From Leptospiraceae bacterium UBA2033 (GTDB lineage: Bacteria > Spirochaetota > Leptospiria > Leptospirales > Leptospiraceae), in NCBI GenBank assembly GCA_002333425.1, contig DDBL01000075.1, positions 54,423 to 74,077 on the forward strand: DNA of 19,655 nucleotides, written 5' to 3'. A model generated the notes under the pieces. The model had not been told where the DNA came from. It saw nothing but the letters and a program-made list of their open reading frames with translations, and did no database searches. Within the stretch, counting starts at the first letter, position 1; every line of letters starts with the position of its first letter. The position numbers and the translations under genes are program-made. This document shows positions 1 through 7,516 of the stretch, one piece after another.

Positions 1-72
1 GGTGGAATACTCTAATTATTTCACAAAACGTTTGCTTCCTACTTATTAAAAATGTTTTAGGAGATTCTCATT

Positions 73-678
73 ATGACAAAATTAGCTAAAAAGTTTATCT
101 TGTTTCTTTTAATTGTTGGAGTTACTCTAACATCCTTTGCAAATTGTTTCGGTAAATTTTCTTTAACCAGAAAAGTATACGCATTCAATGAAGGGATCAT
201 GGGTTCTGATTGGGCAGGAAAAATTGTAAGAACATTAATTATGTATGTTTACTTTTTTATTCCTATTATTGCCGGTTTAGTGTTCTTTATTGACATCGTA
301 ATTTTAAACCTAATCGAATTTTGGACTGATTCAAACCCACTTGGTTTAAATGAGTACAATAAAGAAGGAAAGTATGTGAAAAGTTTTTCTAAAGATGGAG
401 AAAAACTCAAATTAACTTATTTGAACTTTGGACAAAAATTAGTTATCGATGTAACTAATAACGAAAAGTCAGAACAATTTGTAGTTCTAAGATCTGAGCC
501 AGGAAAATTCTTCAAAGAAACAGACGACAAATTAGAAGAGATCAAAGTAACTTCTCAAAATGTTGGCTCCAAGATGATTCTAAAAATGGCTACTCGTGGT
601 AAATTAGAATCTTCTAAAGTAATTGATGTAAAAGATTACAAACAACTAGAACAAAAATACGCAGGCGAAATTTATTAA
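73..678 (+). CDS. DUF3332-family membrane-anchored/lipoprotein-like protein
   Basis: The 201-residue product matches what I know of the DUF3332 family: a short N-terminal hydrophobic segment (about residues 7-24), a cysteine at 25 followed by GKFSLTRKVYAFNE, a long hydrophobic stretch at about 53-81, then the family-like segment IEFWTDSNPLG. The function of this family is unknown to me. Cys25 could be lipidated, as spirochaete lipoboxes are relaxed, but the residues before it (F-A-N) are a poor match, so lipidation is only possible. The C-terminal 110 residues are hydrophilic and strand-rich, probably periplasmic. The start is well supported by AGGAG at 59-63, nine bases upstream. The gene is followed by inverted repeat 682-837, which begins four bases after the stop and could fold in the 3' end of the mRNA. 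Family assignment is from remembered motifs. Confidence 0.8.
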   Translation: MTKLAKKFILFLLIVGVTLTSFANCFGKFSLTRKVYAFNEGIMGSDWAGKIVRTLIMYVYFFIPIIAGLVFFIDIVILNLIEFWTDSNPLGLNEYNKEGKYVKSFSKDGEKLKLTYLNFGQKLVIDVTNNEKSEQFVVLRSEPGKFFKETDDKLEEIKVTSQNVGSKMILKMATRGKLESSKVIDVKDYKQLEQKYAGEIY

Positions 679-681
679 TAA

Positions 682-837
682 TTCATAAAGGTTGTGTAAA
701 AAGATATGCCACGGAGGCACTGAGTCACAGAGGTTAATGATATATTAGAAGTTTATATAATATCTTTAAAAAAAAATAAACTCTCTGTGTCTTTGTGCCT
801 CTGTGGCAAAATTTTTATTTTACACAACCTCTATGAA
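682..837. repeat. Family A inverted repeat, copy 1 (long arms)
   Basis: A near-symmetrical inverted repeat fills the gap between two plus-strand genes. The outer arms 682-701 and 818-837 pair at 19 of 20 positions (core GGTTGTGTAAAA / TTTTACACAACC). The inner arms 708-732 and 783-807 pair at 21 of 25. The inner left arm is itself a run of octamers: CACGGAGG, CACTGAGT, CACAGAG. The central 50 bases are very AT-rich and not obviously conserved with the other copies. No ORF is present inside. It could be a MITE/REP-like element, and its hairpin could also terminate or stabilise transcripts of the upstream gene. The outer arms occur only in this copy. Confidence 0.85.
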
Positions 838-861
838 CGATAATTAAGACAGGAGAATTTT

Positions 862-1836
862 ATGAAATTTTTTATCACTTTGCTGATTCTACATTCCGCC
901 TTGCTATTCGCAGAGCCAACCACACTAAGACAAGAAGAAAAAGACGAACAAAAAAACATTGATGCAATCAGAGCTAGAGGATTTTCCGACAGAATCCTAG
1001 ATCGCCTACATAAATCTATCGCAAATAATATCAGCCGAATCAAAAACCTTGGTGATAAAAATTACCTCAAAAACGGATACAGGTATTTACAACATGAACC
1101 TGTGGACGAATCAATCATTCACAAAAATGAACTTTTTTTTACGGATAAGGACAATAAGCCTTACTTTCGATTAGATCTAGGACAAGGTGTGACTAATGAG
1201 GATTATCCGAATAGACATATTTTTGATACAAAAGCATTTGTGTATGTAAGTGAAGATGGAAAGTCTCTCTCCAAAATCATTTTCCAATTTACAAGAGTCA
1301 ATACGACAGGCAGAACTTATGTAAAAGAAGTTCGTCGCATCATAAACCCAACTCCCAATAGCCCCGAACCAATTAAGTTAGAAGGTGAAAAAGTAAATGA
1401 TCTAAAAAAACTCCAAGAAGAAAATGCTTTAGACGATAGTGCAGCACCTGATACCAACAATGATTTAATCGTTGAATACTACTCTGGACACGATAAAAAT
1501 CTTCCTGTAGAAGAAACAAAACCTGAGCTTGCTGAGAATAACAAGACAGAGCCTGCAAAATCCGAAGTTAAAGAAACTCCTAAACCAAAAGATCCTTCTT
1601 ACAAACCAACAGATCTTCCTTGGGTCAGCGAAAGTCCTGATATGGCAAACTTGGCATCCATGAGTAATAGACTAAATGATCCAAATGAGTTACTTCCTTA
1701 TAGTAGCCAAAAACATATTGCAGATACTTACAGAATTGTGCTAAAAGTATTGAATCGAGAAATTGAAAAGAAAGTAAAAGCGATTGAGTTAAACCAAAGA
1801 AGTATCATTCGAAAGATGACCGAAATTAATTTCTAA
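862..1836 (+). CDS. Secreted protein of unknown function with P/E/K-rich linker
   Basis: I do not recognise this 324-residue protein. It starts with a clear signal peptide (hydrophobic 3-16, likely cleavage after LLFA at 17), so it is exported. Residues 20-200 are a charged, mixed helix/strand domain. Residues about 215-260 are a low-complexity linker rich in E, K and P (ETPKPKDP). The last 50 residues are predicted helical (YRIVLKVLNREIEKKVKAIE). The start is supported by AGGAGA at 851-856. Local resemblance to the minus-strand protein at 4717-5394 suggests both may belong to one clade-restricted family, without the linker in the shorter one. The gene sits just after inverted repeat 682-837. 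Its stop overlaps the stop of the convergent small gene 1833-2045 by four bases. Confidence 0.7.
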   Translation: MKFFITLLILHSALLFAEPTTLRQEEKDEQKNIDAIRARGFSDRILDRLHKSIANNISRIKNLGDKNYLKNGYRYLQHEPVDESIIHKNELFFTDKDNKPYFRLDLGQGVTNEDYPNRHIFDTKAFVYVSEDGKSLSKIIFQFTRVNTTGRTYVKEVRRIINPTPNSPEPIKLEGEKVNDLKKLQEENALDDSAAPDTNNDLIVEYYSGHDKNLPVEETKPELAENNKTEPAKSEVKETPKPKDPSYKPTDLPWVSESPDMANLASMSNRLNDPNELLPYSSQKHIADTYRIVLKVLNREIEKKVKAIELNQRSIIRKMTEINF

Positions 1837-2045
1837 CTTGTATGAGTTCTCATTACCTGACCAATAGTATGATCTTGGATCAGGTATTTCTTCTTTAGAT
1901 AGTTGATTGAGTTATTAATAAAATGAGGTATAGGAATGCCTGATTCTAATAGTTGAATTTTTAATTCAGTCAAATCATCAATCGTTGAAAGTGCTAAGTT
2001 TCTTTGATTCTGATACAGTTCTACTTCATCTTCGGTTAACAGCAT
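1833..2045 (-). CDS. Small hypothetical protein, 70 residues
   Basis: I do not recognise this protein. It is hydrophilic and largely helical, beginning MLLTEDEVELYQNQRNLALS, with no signal peptide, membrane segment or cysteine pair. Three points favour a real gene: a near-perfect Shine-Dalgarno GGGAGGT just upstream of the ATG (2049-2055), a start immediately beyond it, and a convergent stop-to-stop arrangement with 862-1836 like the other convergent pairs of this window. It lies downstream of the MFS gene on the same strand, separated by inverted repeat 2065-2190, so it may be transcribed separately or by read-through. No function can be proposed. Confidence 0.6.
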   Translation of the reverse strand: MLLTEDEVELYQNQRNLALSTIDDLTELKIQLLESGIPIPHFINNSINYLKKKYLIQDHTIGQVMRTHTS

Positions 2046-2048
2046 TTT

Positions 2049-2055
2049 ACCTCCC
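2049..2055 (-). promoter_or_regulatory. Strong Shine-Dalgarno for the 70-residue ORF
   Basis: Read on the minus strand this is GGGAGGT, with the GGAGG core four bases before the ATG at 2045-2043. It is the best ribosome-binding match in the window and is the main reason for calling the short ORF real. Confidence 0.65.
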
Positions 2056-2064
2056 TTTAATTAC

Positions 2065-2190
2065 AAGATTACCACCGATGGACACCGATAAAAGAACGAT
2101 AAAAAAAATAAGGATTTAAGCCACACTACTAAATCTTAATAATTATCGCAGCCGTTATCGGTGCTCTCGGTGTTAATCGGTGGTAATCTT
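2065..2190. repeat. Family B inverted repeat (10-base periodic arms), paired copy
   Basis: The left arm 2065-2102 reads AAGATTAC, then decamers CACCGATGGA, CACCGATAAA, AGAACGATAA. The right arm 2143-2190, read on the minus strand, has the same AAGATTAC followed by CACCGATTAA, CACCGAGAG, CACCGATAAC. The arms are complementary at the outer ends and share the internal unit, flanking about 40 bases of AT-rich sequence. It occupies almost all of the gap between the MFS gene (stop at 2197) and the 70-residue ORF. A single arm of the same family occurs at 11378-11416. It may be a non-autonomous mobile or REP-like repeat and may act as a 3' hairpin. Confidence 0.85.
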
Positions 2191-2196
2191 AAAATA

Positions 2197-3537
2197 TTAC
2201 TCTTTATAGTTCCTAGCTGTGGCGATTCCTCTTTGTTCATCGACAAAAAAGTTAATTCCTAAAGAAATAATAAAAAAGACCGCGATGGCTATAAAAGAAT
2301 TTCGAAGTGTAAAAATAGTCTGTAATAAAGAGACTGAAAAAATTCCAAGTGCAGCAGCTAGTTTACCGGATAATCCCCATAAGCCAAAGAATTCACCAGA
2401 CTTGGATTCGGGTGAAAACATTCCCACAATCGCACGACTTGAACTTTGTGTAGAACCAAGTCCCATTCCTGCTAAAGAAGTGATGATTACAAACAACCAC
2501 TGAACTGTAATACTAAGTCCAAAAGAGTTTAGCATATTTGCTATATTCACAACTTGGTGAATCGCCATCAAACAAACAATCCAAATCAAAAGAGTAATGT
2601 TAAATGTCTTTTTTGCTCCCATTCTATCTTGCAAAAATCCGAAAGCAACAGCACCGGCAGCAGCAGATATTTGGATTAGAATGAACATCGCTGTTTTATG
2701 AACAGACTCAATATGAATTTCTTGCGCCCCATAGATAAAAGCAAAGCTAATCACAACTCCAAGAGCTGCCATCGAAAAGAAAAGTGATATGAGATAAATT
2801 TGCATATCTCTGAATTTGGCAATGTCTTTTAGAGTAGTATAAACCGTATCAAAACCAATTCTAACATAAGACTTTCCGGCAGGTTTGACCATCGCAGCAC
2901 CATATTCTTTCAAGAATAAAAATGTAGGAAGACCTGCGACAAAAAAGAATGCTCCTGTGTAAGGTCCAACCATTCTGAGAGTTTGGTAATTCTCAGGAAC
3001 AACTTCACCAAGACTATTCACTAGTGCCACACTTGCGACCCCGCCGAAGTATCCAATGCCCCAAGCATAACCAGAAATTTTTCCAAGTTCATCTTTTGGT
3101 CCGAGAAATGGAAGAAAGCTAGAAGCAATATTTTCTCCCGATGCAAAAAAGAAATTGGAAAGGATAATCAGCGTAAATGCAAGAGCGATATTTTCTGCGT
3201 TAGCTTCTTTCACAAACCAAAGAGCACTAGTTGCAGTGATACAACCAATAAAGCTATAGAATAAGAACTTCTTTTTTTTGGCAGAGAAATCTGTGATTGC
3301 CCCAAGAATCGGACCTGTAAAAACAACTAATATGTAAGATATAAAAAGGGCAATGCCCCAAAGAAGATTTCCTTCTTGGTAAGGATTTTCAGGATTATTT
3401 CCAGCCGGAACTACTAAGCGACTAAAAACGTCACAATAAATAACACTAATAATTACAGTTGTGTAGGAGGAGTTTGCAAAATCAAACATACACCATCCGA
3501 AAAGTTCCTTAAAGGAAACTCTCTCTTTTACTTCCAT
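2197..3537 (-). CDS. MFS transporter, UMF1 / Atg22-like family
   Basis: The 446-residue product is a polytopic inner-membrane protein with about 12 hydrophobic segments, the expected size for the major facilitator superfamily. Family hallmarks visible are FGWCMFDFANSSYTTV at 13-28 in the first helix, the loop PILGAITDFSAKKK at 76-89 (the MFS helix 2-3 loop variant), and SGYAWGIGYFGG at 155-166. Together these point to the UMF1 group related to fungal vacuolar effluxer Atg22. Atg22 exports amino acids from the yeast vacuole; the substrate of the bacterial proteins is not known to me, so none is assigned. The start ATG has GAGG at 3543-3546 upstream. It is divergent from the Bfd/RibD-C pair, with family A repeat 3651-3797 between them. 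Confidence 0.85.
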   Translation of the reverse strand: MEVKERVSFKELFGWCMFDFANSSYTTVIISVIYCDVFSRLVVPAGNNPENPYQEGNLLWGIALFISYILVVFTGPILGAITDFSAKKKKFLFYSFIGCITATSALWFVKEANAENIALAFTLIILSNFFFASGENIASSFLPFLGPKDELGKISGYAWGIGYFGGVASVALVNSLGEVVPENYQTLRMVGPYTGAFFFVAGLPTFLFLKEYGAAMVKPAGKSYVRIGFDTVYTTLKDIAKFRDMQIYLISLFFSMAALGVVISFAFIYGAQEIHIESVHKTAMFILIQISAAAGAVAFGFLQDRMGAKKTFNITLLIWIVCLMAIHQVVNIANMLNSFGLSITVQWLFVIITSLAGMGLGSTQSSSRAIVGMFSPESKSGEFFGLWGLSGKLAAALGIFSVSLLQTIFTLRNSFIAIAVFFIISLGINFFVDEQRGIATARNYKE

Positions 3538-3650
3538 TCTAACCTCGCTTGCGCTGCTTTTTAATGATAAAGCTTAGAAGTATTCAATAAATTGACTTGC
3601 CAAATAGCAAGAAATATTTACCATTTCCGATGTTTCTTTTCTTATGGTTT

Positions 3651-3797
3651 TTTTGCCACGGAGTCACAGAGACTCAGAGTTTATCATGTTGAGTAGATGC
3701 TTTGGGAAGAATAGGAAATAATAGAATTTTAAGATGAATTTTTAAATTGATAGAAATAAAAATGGAATTCTCTGTGCCTCTGCGTCTCGGTGGCAAA
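3651..3797. repeat. Family A inverted repeat, copy 2
   Basis: The arms 3651-3679 and 3770-3797 start TTTGCCAC at their outer ends and pair at 23 of 28 positions. The left arm again shows the octamer periodicity CACGGAGT, CACAGAGA, CTCAGAG, and the right arm on the minus strand shows CACCGAGA, CGCAGAGG, CACAGAG. The roughly 90-base AT-rich core has no ORF. The element ends 21 bases before the ribosome binding site of the Bfd-like gene, so it either lies in that gene's leader or bounds its promoter. The rest of the 3538-3829 gap (3538-3650) shows no confident feature. Confidence 0.85.
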
Positions 3798-3829
3798 TTT
3801 TATTCCATCTAATATTATAGGAGTTACCC

Positions 3830-4069
3830 ATGTCGGAAGAAATAGATCTCTCAAGCCTATATGCAATGATGCGCCCAAAAAAGGTTTGTCTTTGCAAATC
3901 AGTTACCGAGGCTCAGTTGGTTGCGGCGATTGAAAATGGTTGCGATACTTTAGAAAAATTAATTGAAACCACTCACGCCTCAACCAATTGCGGAACTTGT
4001 TCTGGTTCCGTTCGGGCAATCTTCAATCGAGAGATGGAGAAACGAAAAGAAGGACTTCCAAAACCATAA
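3830..4069 (+). CDS. BFD-like [2Fe-2S] protein (bacterioferritin-associated ferredoxin type)
   Basis: This 79-residue protein carries the BFD-like [2Fe-2S] cysteine pattern: Cys20-x-Cys22 (VCLCKSVTE) and Cys54-x2-Cys57 (NCGTCSGSVR). The helical segment between them (AQLVAAIENGCDTLEKLIE) is also typical. Bfd proteins reduce ferric iron in bacterioferritin to release it, and the same fold occurs as a domain in nitrite reductases and other enzymes, so the partner here is not certain. It would act in the cytoplasm. AGGAG at 3819-3823 supports the start. Its stop overlaps the ATG of the following reductase (TAATG), so the two are almost certainly translated from one mRNA. Cys38 is an additional cysteine not part of the usual four-ligand set. 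Confidence 0.88.
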   Translation: MSEEIDLSSLYAMMRPKKVCLCKSVTEAQLVAAIENGCDTLEKLIETTHASTNCGTCSGSVRAIFNREMEKRKEGLPKP

Positions 4070-4713
4070 TGAATTTTGAACTAGCGATTAATATGGCTAT
4101 GACCCTAGATGGAAAAGTGGCAAGACCAGACGGAAAATGGTATGGACTTTCTTCACGCGACGACAAGAAGAGAATGGACGTTTACCGTAGCTCTGCTGAC
4201 GCACTCATCCTTGGAAAAAACTCTTTGATAAACGACGACCCTGTTATTAAACTTCGCTATATTGACGGCAAAGATCCATTACCCGTAATTCTAATAAGAA
4301 AAGGAATTGTAAAAAAAGACAGAAAAGTATTTTCTAATCCGAATGTGAGACCACTTGTGATTTGCCTGAATGAAAACGAAATGGCAGTTAAAGAAGAGTT
4401 ATCAGAAGTTGCAGAAATTCTTGCCTTAGAGGGTAATAACATTCAACCGCAAGAAGTAATTTCTATTTTAAAATCTAGAAATTTAAACCGAGTCCTCCTT
4501 GAAGGTGGACCTACTTTGAATTATACATTTCAAAATGCAGATTTGATTGACGTAATTTATCTGACCATTGTACCTTTTCTCATAGGCAAAAAGACATTAC
4601 CCTCAATCGTAGATGGTGACTCAGAGTTTTTTCACTTTGCAGAAAAAAGATGGAATTTAACTCACTGTGAAAAAATTGGTGATGAAGTATTTTTACGTTA
4701 TGAGAAAGTATAA
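4069..4713 (+). CDS. RibD C-terminal-domain reductase (DHFR-like), stand-alone
   Basis: The 214-residue product has the dihydrofolate-reductase-like fold seen as the C-terminal reductase half of RibD, which reduces 5-amino-6-(5-phosphoribosylamino)uracil with NADPH in riboflavin synthesis. Diagnostic segments are MAMTLDGKVA at 10-19, ALILGKNSLINDDP at 45-58 and RVLLEGGPTLN at 141-151. The N-terminal deaminase domain of bifunctional RibD is absent, so the exact substrate is uncertain and no symbol is given. An in-frame upstream ATG exists at 3988, inside the Bfd-like gene. I prefer 4069 because it overlaps the upstream stop, has a GAAGGA at 4049-4054, and gives an N-terminus starting directly at the first beta strand (MNFELAINMAM). 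It converges on 4717-5394 with a three-base gap. Confidence 0.85.
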   Translation: MNFELAINMAMTLDGKVARPDGKWYGLSSRDDKKRMDVYRSSADALILGKNSLINDDPVIKLRYIDGKDPLPVILIRKGIVKKDRKVFSNPNVRPLVICLNENEMAVKEELSEVAEILALEGNNIQPQEVISILKSRNLNRVLLEGGPTLNYTFQNADLIDVIYLTIVPFLIGKKTLPSIVDGDSEFFHFAEKRWNLTHCEKIGDEVFLRYEKV

Positions 4714-4716
4714 TTT

Positions 4717-5394
4717 CTATTCTACTTCGACGTCATTTAAACTATTCGACAGAATCGTATGTTCGTTTATTGCTTTGTGATCAACAATCTTATCTAGTTC
4801 ACGAAGTGCTTCTTCGACTTTCGTGCGATAAACTCGAAGCATCTTGATTCTATCCACTGGCGAAGGAATGTCGGTCATAGCAAAAACTTTACTAACAGGT
4901 TTGTTAGCCTCTGTATAATTCGTATGAGTGTCTATTTGGAGTTTTACACTGGTCATTTCTTCATTGTTTAATTCATTGGAGAGAGATCGAATTACTGTTT
5001 CTGTTTCCATTTTAGGATTCAGCCTAGTTCTTCGTTTTAAAAAAGAAATAGAACTCAATTTTCCATCCGTTACGTTTAGCACAAAGGATTCATTCACAAA
5101 ATGTTGGTTTCGTCTACCGGGTTGTGTTTCTGTAAAATTCCTAAACTCTCTTGTATAGACATTTCCCTTAACTTTGCCATTTCGAATTAAATAAGGTAAA
5201 ATTTTTGTAATTTCAGCTTGAAAGTATTGGATATCTTTTTTAACCAAATCAAATGTTTGTTTTTGTTCTTTGCTAAATTCTCTGGTTTGGATCGTTCCAT
5301 CTGGATTGATAAGAGTTGGATATTCAAAATCACTGGCAGAAATTGAAAAAATTAGAATAAAAAAATAGATAAATACGAATTGGAACATCTTCAT
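4717..5394 (-). CDS. Secreted protein of unknown function, possible paralogue of 862-1836
   Basis: I do not recognise this 225-residue protein. It opens with a strongly hydrophobic signal peptide (MKMFQFVFIYFFILIFSISAS, cleavage probably after SISA) and the mature part is hydrophilic. A segment near residues 90-120 (FVLNVTDGKLSSISF) resembles FVYVSEDGKSLSKIIF of the secreted protein at 862-1836, and both end in a helical YR-x-x-x-x region, so a distant relationship is possible. Two starts are plausible: ATG at 5394, only three bases after an AGGA, or the ATG two codons later at 5388, nine bases after the same AGGA; the latter spacing is more usual. It is divergent from the STAS gene; the 120-base gap carries no clear repeat. 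Confidence 0.65.
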   Translation of the reverse strand: MKMFQFVFIYFFILIFSISASDFEYPTLINPDGTIQTREFSKEQKQTFDLVKKDIQYFQAEITKILPYLIRNGKVKGNVYTREFRNFTETQPGRRNQHFVNESFVLNVTDGKLSSISFLKRRTRLNPKMETETVIRSLSNELNNEEMTSVKLQIDTHTNYTEANKPVSKVFAMTDIPSPVDRIKMLRVYRTKVEEALRELDKIVDHKAINEHTILSNSLNDVEVE

Positions 5395-5559
5395 TTTTCC
5401 TAAAGAGAATTTCCGAATCTAACGGATTTGTTTAAGCTAATAGAGTCAGATTTTTTTTTCAAGCTATTTAATTAAAGCCATTTGTTGACTTTTTCAAATA
5501 GTTACTCCGATTAAATGATTGTAAAAAAGATTAGGTTAATTAACATTAGAAGTCATACT

Positions 5560-5895
5560 ATGGAAATAACAAAAAGAAATTCGGGCGATGCAGTAATAAT
5601 TGATGTTTCGGGAAGCCTTGACATATATACTGCCACAGATTTTAAAACTTTTTTGCAATCGAATATAAATGCACAAACCTCCAAAATCATAGTGAACATG
5701 GAAAAACTAAATTATATTGATTCATCAGGAATTGGAATGTTAATCAAAAGTCTAAACTATGTAAAAGAATGGAATGGACAATTACAACTTGCCAATCTAA
5801 GAGATTCCTTACAAAAGATTTTTAAAGTAGCGGGACTCACTGCGTATTTTCAATTTATCACCGAAAAAGAATTTAAAGAAAAATATTCAGCATGA
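5560..5895 (+). CDS. STAS-domain anti-anti-sigma factor-like protein
   Basis: The 111-residue protein is a single STAS domain of the SpoIIAA/RsbV type. Visible features are the first strands (DAVIIDVSGSLDIYTA), the strand KIIVNMEKLNYIDSSG and the conserved D54-S55-S56-G57 loop. The second serine corresponds to the residue phosphorylated by an anti-sigma kinase in the family. Unphosphorylated proteins of this type bind the kinase and release a sigma factor or another partner. No kinase or phosphatase gene is present in this window, so the partner lies elsewhere. An in-frame ATG at 5515 would add 15 basic residues; I chose 5560 because the domain begins there and AGAAG at 5548-5552 precedes it. 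The stop overlaps the next start by four bases (ATGA), indicating coupling with the J-domain protein. Confidence 0.88.
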   Translation: MEITKRNSGDAVIIDVSGSLDIYTATDFKTFLQSNINAQTSKIIVNMEKLNYIDSSGIGMLIKSLNYVKEWNGQLQLANLRDSLQKIFKVAGLTAYFQFITEKEFKEKYSA

Positions 5896-6728
5896 ATCAA
5901 ACGTTTTTAACTGAACAGGCACTGGATGAAGTTCTTTCTGAACTCCAAGTTCAATCCCTTGATTGTAGATGGAATATCTCAAATGAAAAACTCATTGATC
6001 TAATGGGAATTAGAAAAGAAGATTTTTATCGTAATTTATATTCTCTTAGAAGAAACCACTCTCAAAATATCAGTCTACGTTCTTTTAGTGAAAAAGAAGG
6101 TGATCTACTTTGCCTTCTATTAGAACAAATTTTAAATCGAAATGATATTGAAGAACAATTTATTCGCTCTGGAGTTTATTTTCCTGAAACTTCTTTATCT
6201 GAACTAGGACAAATTCTAATTGAAGTAATTCAATCCACTTTAAAAAAACACAAATTAGACAAAGAGTTATTTCATCTTTTAGTCAGCTCTACTAAGTTTT
6301 TTGATGATGCATTTGATTCTTACTTTGAAGATAAATTCGATTTAGAAATATTCTTTGAACGAAGTATAAGCATATTTACAAATTCTAGAAACATAGATAC
6401 TTCTTTTGGCGCAGAAATCTTTTTAAAAAAATATTTACACGAATTAGTTAAATGTAATAAAATTTCACTCAAAAAAATCACAAAAGAATACAGACATAGA
6501 TTTTATTATGAGTTATTTGGAAAATTGAAACGTGAGGGAAAAATGGATTCAGAAATAAAGAAACTTTTAGCATTCTTCGAATTAGAAGATGGAGCAACAC
6601 TAAAAGATTTGAAAAAACGCTTCAAGGAGTTACTACTCATTTACCACCCAGATGTAAATAAAGACGGTCACCAAAAAACACAAGAGATAATCGAAAATTA
6701 CAATAAACTTTTTGAACTCATCAGGTAG
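5892..6728 (+). CDS. Protein with C-terminal J-domain, unknown N-terminal region
   Basis: This 278-residue cytosolic protein ends in a compact J-domain (about 224-278). It has a helix II-like stretch LKKRFKELLLIY directly followed by the essential His252-Pro253-Asp254 and then a helix III-like NYNKLFELI. J-domains stimulate the ATPase of DnaK-type Hsp70 chaperones, so this is probably a specialised co-chaperone that brings a client to DnaK. The first 215 residues are acidic, helix-rich and without recognisable motifs. I see no membrane segment, no cysteine-rich zinc module and no G/F-rich linker, so it is not DnaJ or CbpA. It is reminiscent of DjlA only in placing J at the C-terminus. The ATG overlaps the STAS stop (ATGA). 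It converges with the glycosyltransferase at a two-base gap. Confidence 0.8.
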   Translation: MNQTFLTEQALDEVLSELQVQSLDCRWNISNEKLIDLMGIRKEDFYRNLYSLRRNHSQNISLRSFSEKEGDLLCLLLEQILNRNDIEEQFIRSGVYFPETSLSELGQILIEVIQSTLKKHKLDKELFHLLVSSTKFFDDAFDSYFEDKFDLEIFFERSISIFTNSRNIDTSFGAEIFLKKYLHELVKCNKISLKKITKEYRHRFYYELFGKLKREGKMDSEIKKLLAFFELEDGATLKDLKKRFKELLLIYHPDVNKDGHQKTQEIIENYNKLFELIR

Positions 6729-6730
6729 TT

Positions 6731-7516
6731 TTAAAAAAACTGCCAACCCCATTTATTAAAATATCGAATCATACTCATAGTAAATAGTAATGTAATTCGT
6801 AAATTTCCATGCGAAGCCCTCTTCCACAAATGGACAATATGAGCCTTTGCATAATAAGAAGTTCTAAATCCAAGTTTGTGTACTTTTCTACAAATATCCA
6901 CATCTTCAAAATATAGAAAGTATCTTGGATCAAAACCATTTATTCGATCTAAAACATCTCTTCTAAATAACATAAACGCTCCACTGATAAAGGGAACTTC
7001 GTAATTTTCTTCTTGGTTCAAATCTCTCATTTCATAATTTTCTAAACGAGCAGAAAAAAGAAAATGCAAAAAACGCGGAACAAATCTTCTAACAAACAAA
7101 GAAGCTACAGAAGGTAATCGTTTGTTTGATGCTTGCTGACTTCCATCTAAATTAATTACTTTGGGAATTCCAATTCCAATATCAGAATTTCTATCCATGT
7201 ATTGAATCATTTTCTCAAGTGCATCCTCTTTGATAAATACATCTGGATTGAGAATCAAAAAATACTTAGATGCCTCAGCATTTTCAATAGCGATATTATT
7301 TCCTCTCCCATAACCCACATTTCTACCATGATTAAAATGGTAAAAAATTCTTTCATCGGTTGGAAACAAATAACGTCCCTGTGTTGGGCTATTGTCTATT
7401 ATGTAGATTTTTACTTTTAACTTTGTATCTAAAAAAGCATTTACACATTCAAGTAAAACTTGCGGTGAAGTGTCATATACCACTACACTCGCAATACAAT
7501 CAAAGATTTGACTCAT
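6731..7516 (-). CDS. Family 2 glycosyltransferase, rhamnosyltransferase-like
   Basis: The 261-residue protein has a GT-A (GT2) fold: first strand and nucleotide-binding start SVVVYDTS at 10-17, IIDN at 39-42, the NVGYGRGNN segment at 66-74, and LNPDV at 89-93, which is the DxD-equivalent metal/nucleotide motif (NPD). SGAFMLFRR at 178-186 and FLYFEDVDICRK at 200-211 form the acceptor site with the probable catalytic Asp/Glu. This pattern is typical of WbbL-like rhamnosyltransferases that build O-antigen or other surface glycans, but the donor and acceptor cannot be read from sequence. No membrane helices are seen. It is the last gene of the minus-strand operon and its start lies 17 bases inside the acyl-CoA dehydrogenase gene, with only a weak ribosome binding site, suggesting coupled translation. 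Confidence 0.87.
   Translation of the reverse strand: MSQIFDCIASVVVYDTSPQVLLECVNAFLDTKLKVKIYIIDNSPTQGRYLFPTDERIFYHFNHGRNVGYGRGNNIAIENAEASKYFLILNPDVFIKEDALEKMIQYMDRNSDIGIGIPKVINLDGSQQASNKRLPSVASLFVRRFVPRFLHFLFSARLENYEMRDLNQEENYEVPFISGAFMLFRRDVLDRINGFDPRYFLYFEDVDICRKVHKLGFRTSYYAKAHIVHLWKRASHGNLRITLLFTMSMIRYFNKWGWQFF

Noticed and set aside
831..1043. 70-residue minus-strand ORF over the start of the secreted-protein gene
   Set aside because: It is antisense to a gene with a strong ribosome binding site and signal peptide, has no Shine-Dalgarno of note and a cysteine/serine-rich sequence typical of a shadow frame.
3596..3611. Small hairpin CTTGC-CAAATA-GCAAG between the MFS and Bfd-like genes
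   Set aside because: Five-base stem without a T-run on either side; too weak to call a terminator or operator.
3988..4068. Upstream in-frame ATG extending the RibD-C-type reductase by 27 residues
   Set aside because: The extension is the Bfd-like coding sequence read in another frame (FWFRSGNLQSRDGE) and does not resemble the family N-terminus; the coupled start at 4069 is better.
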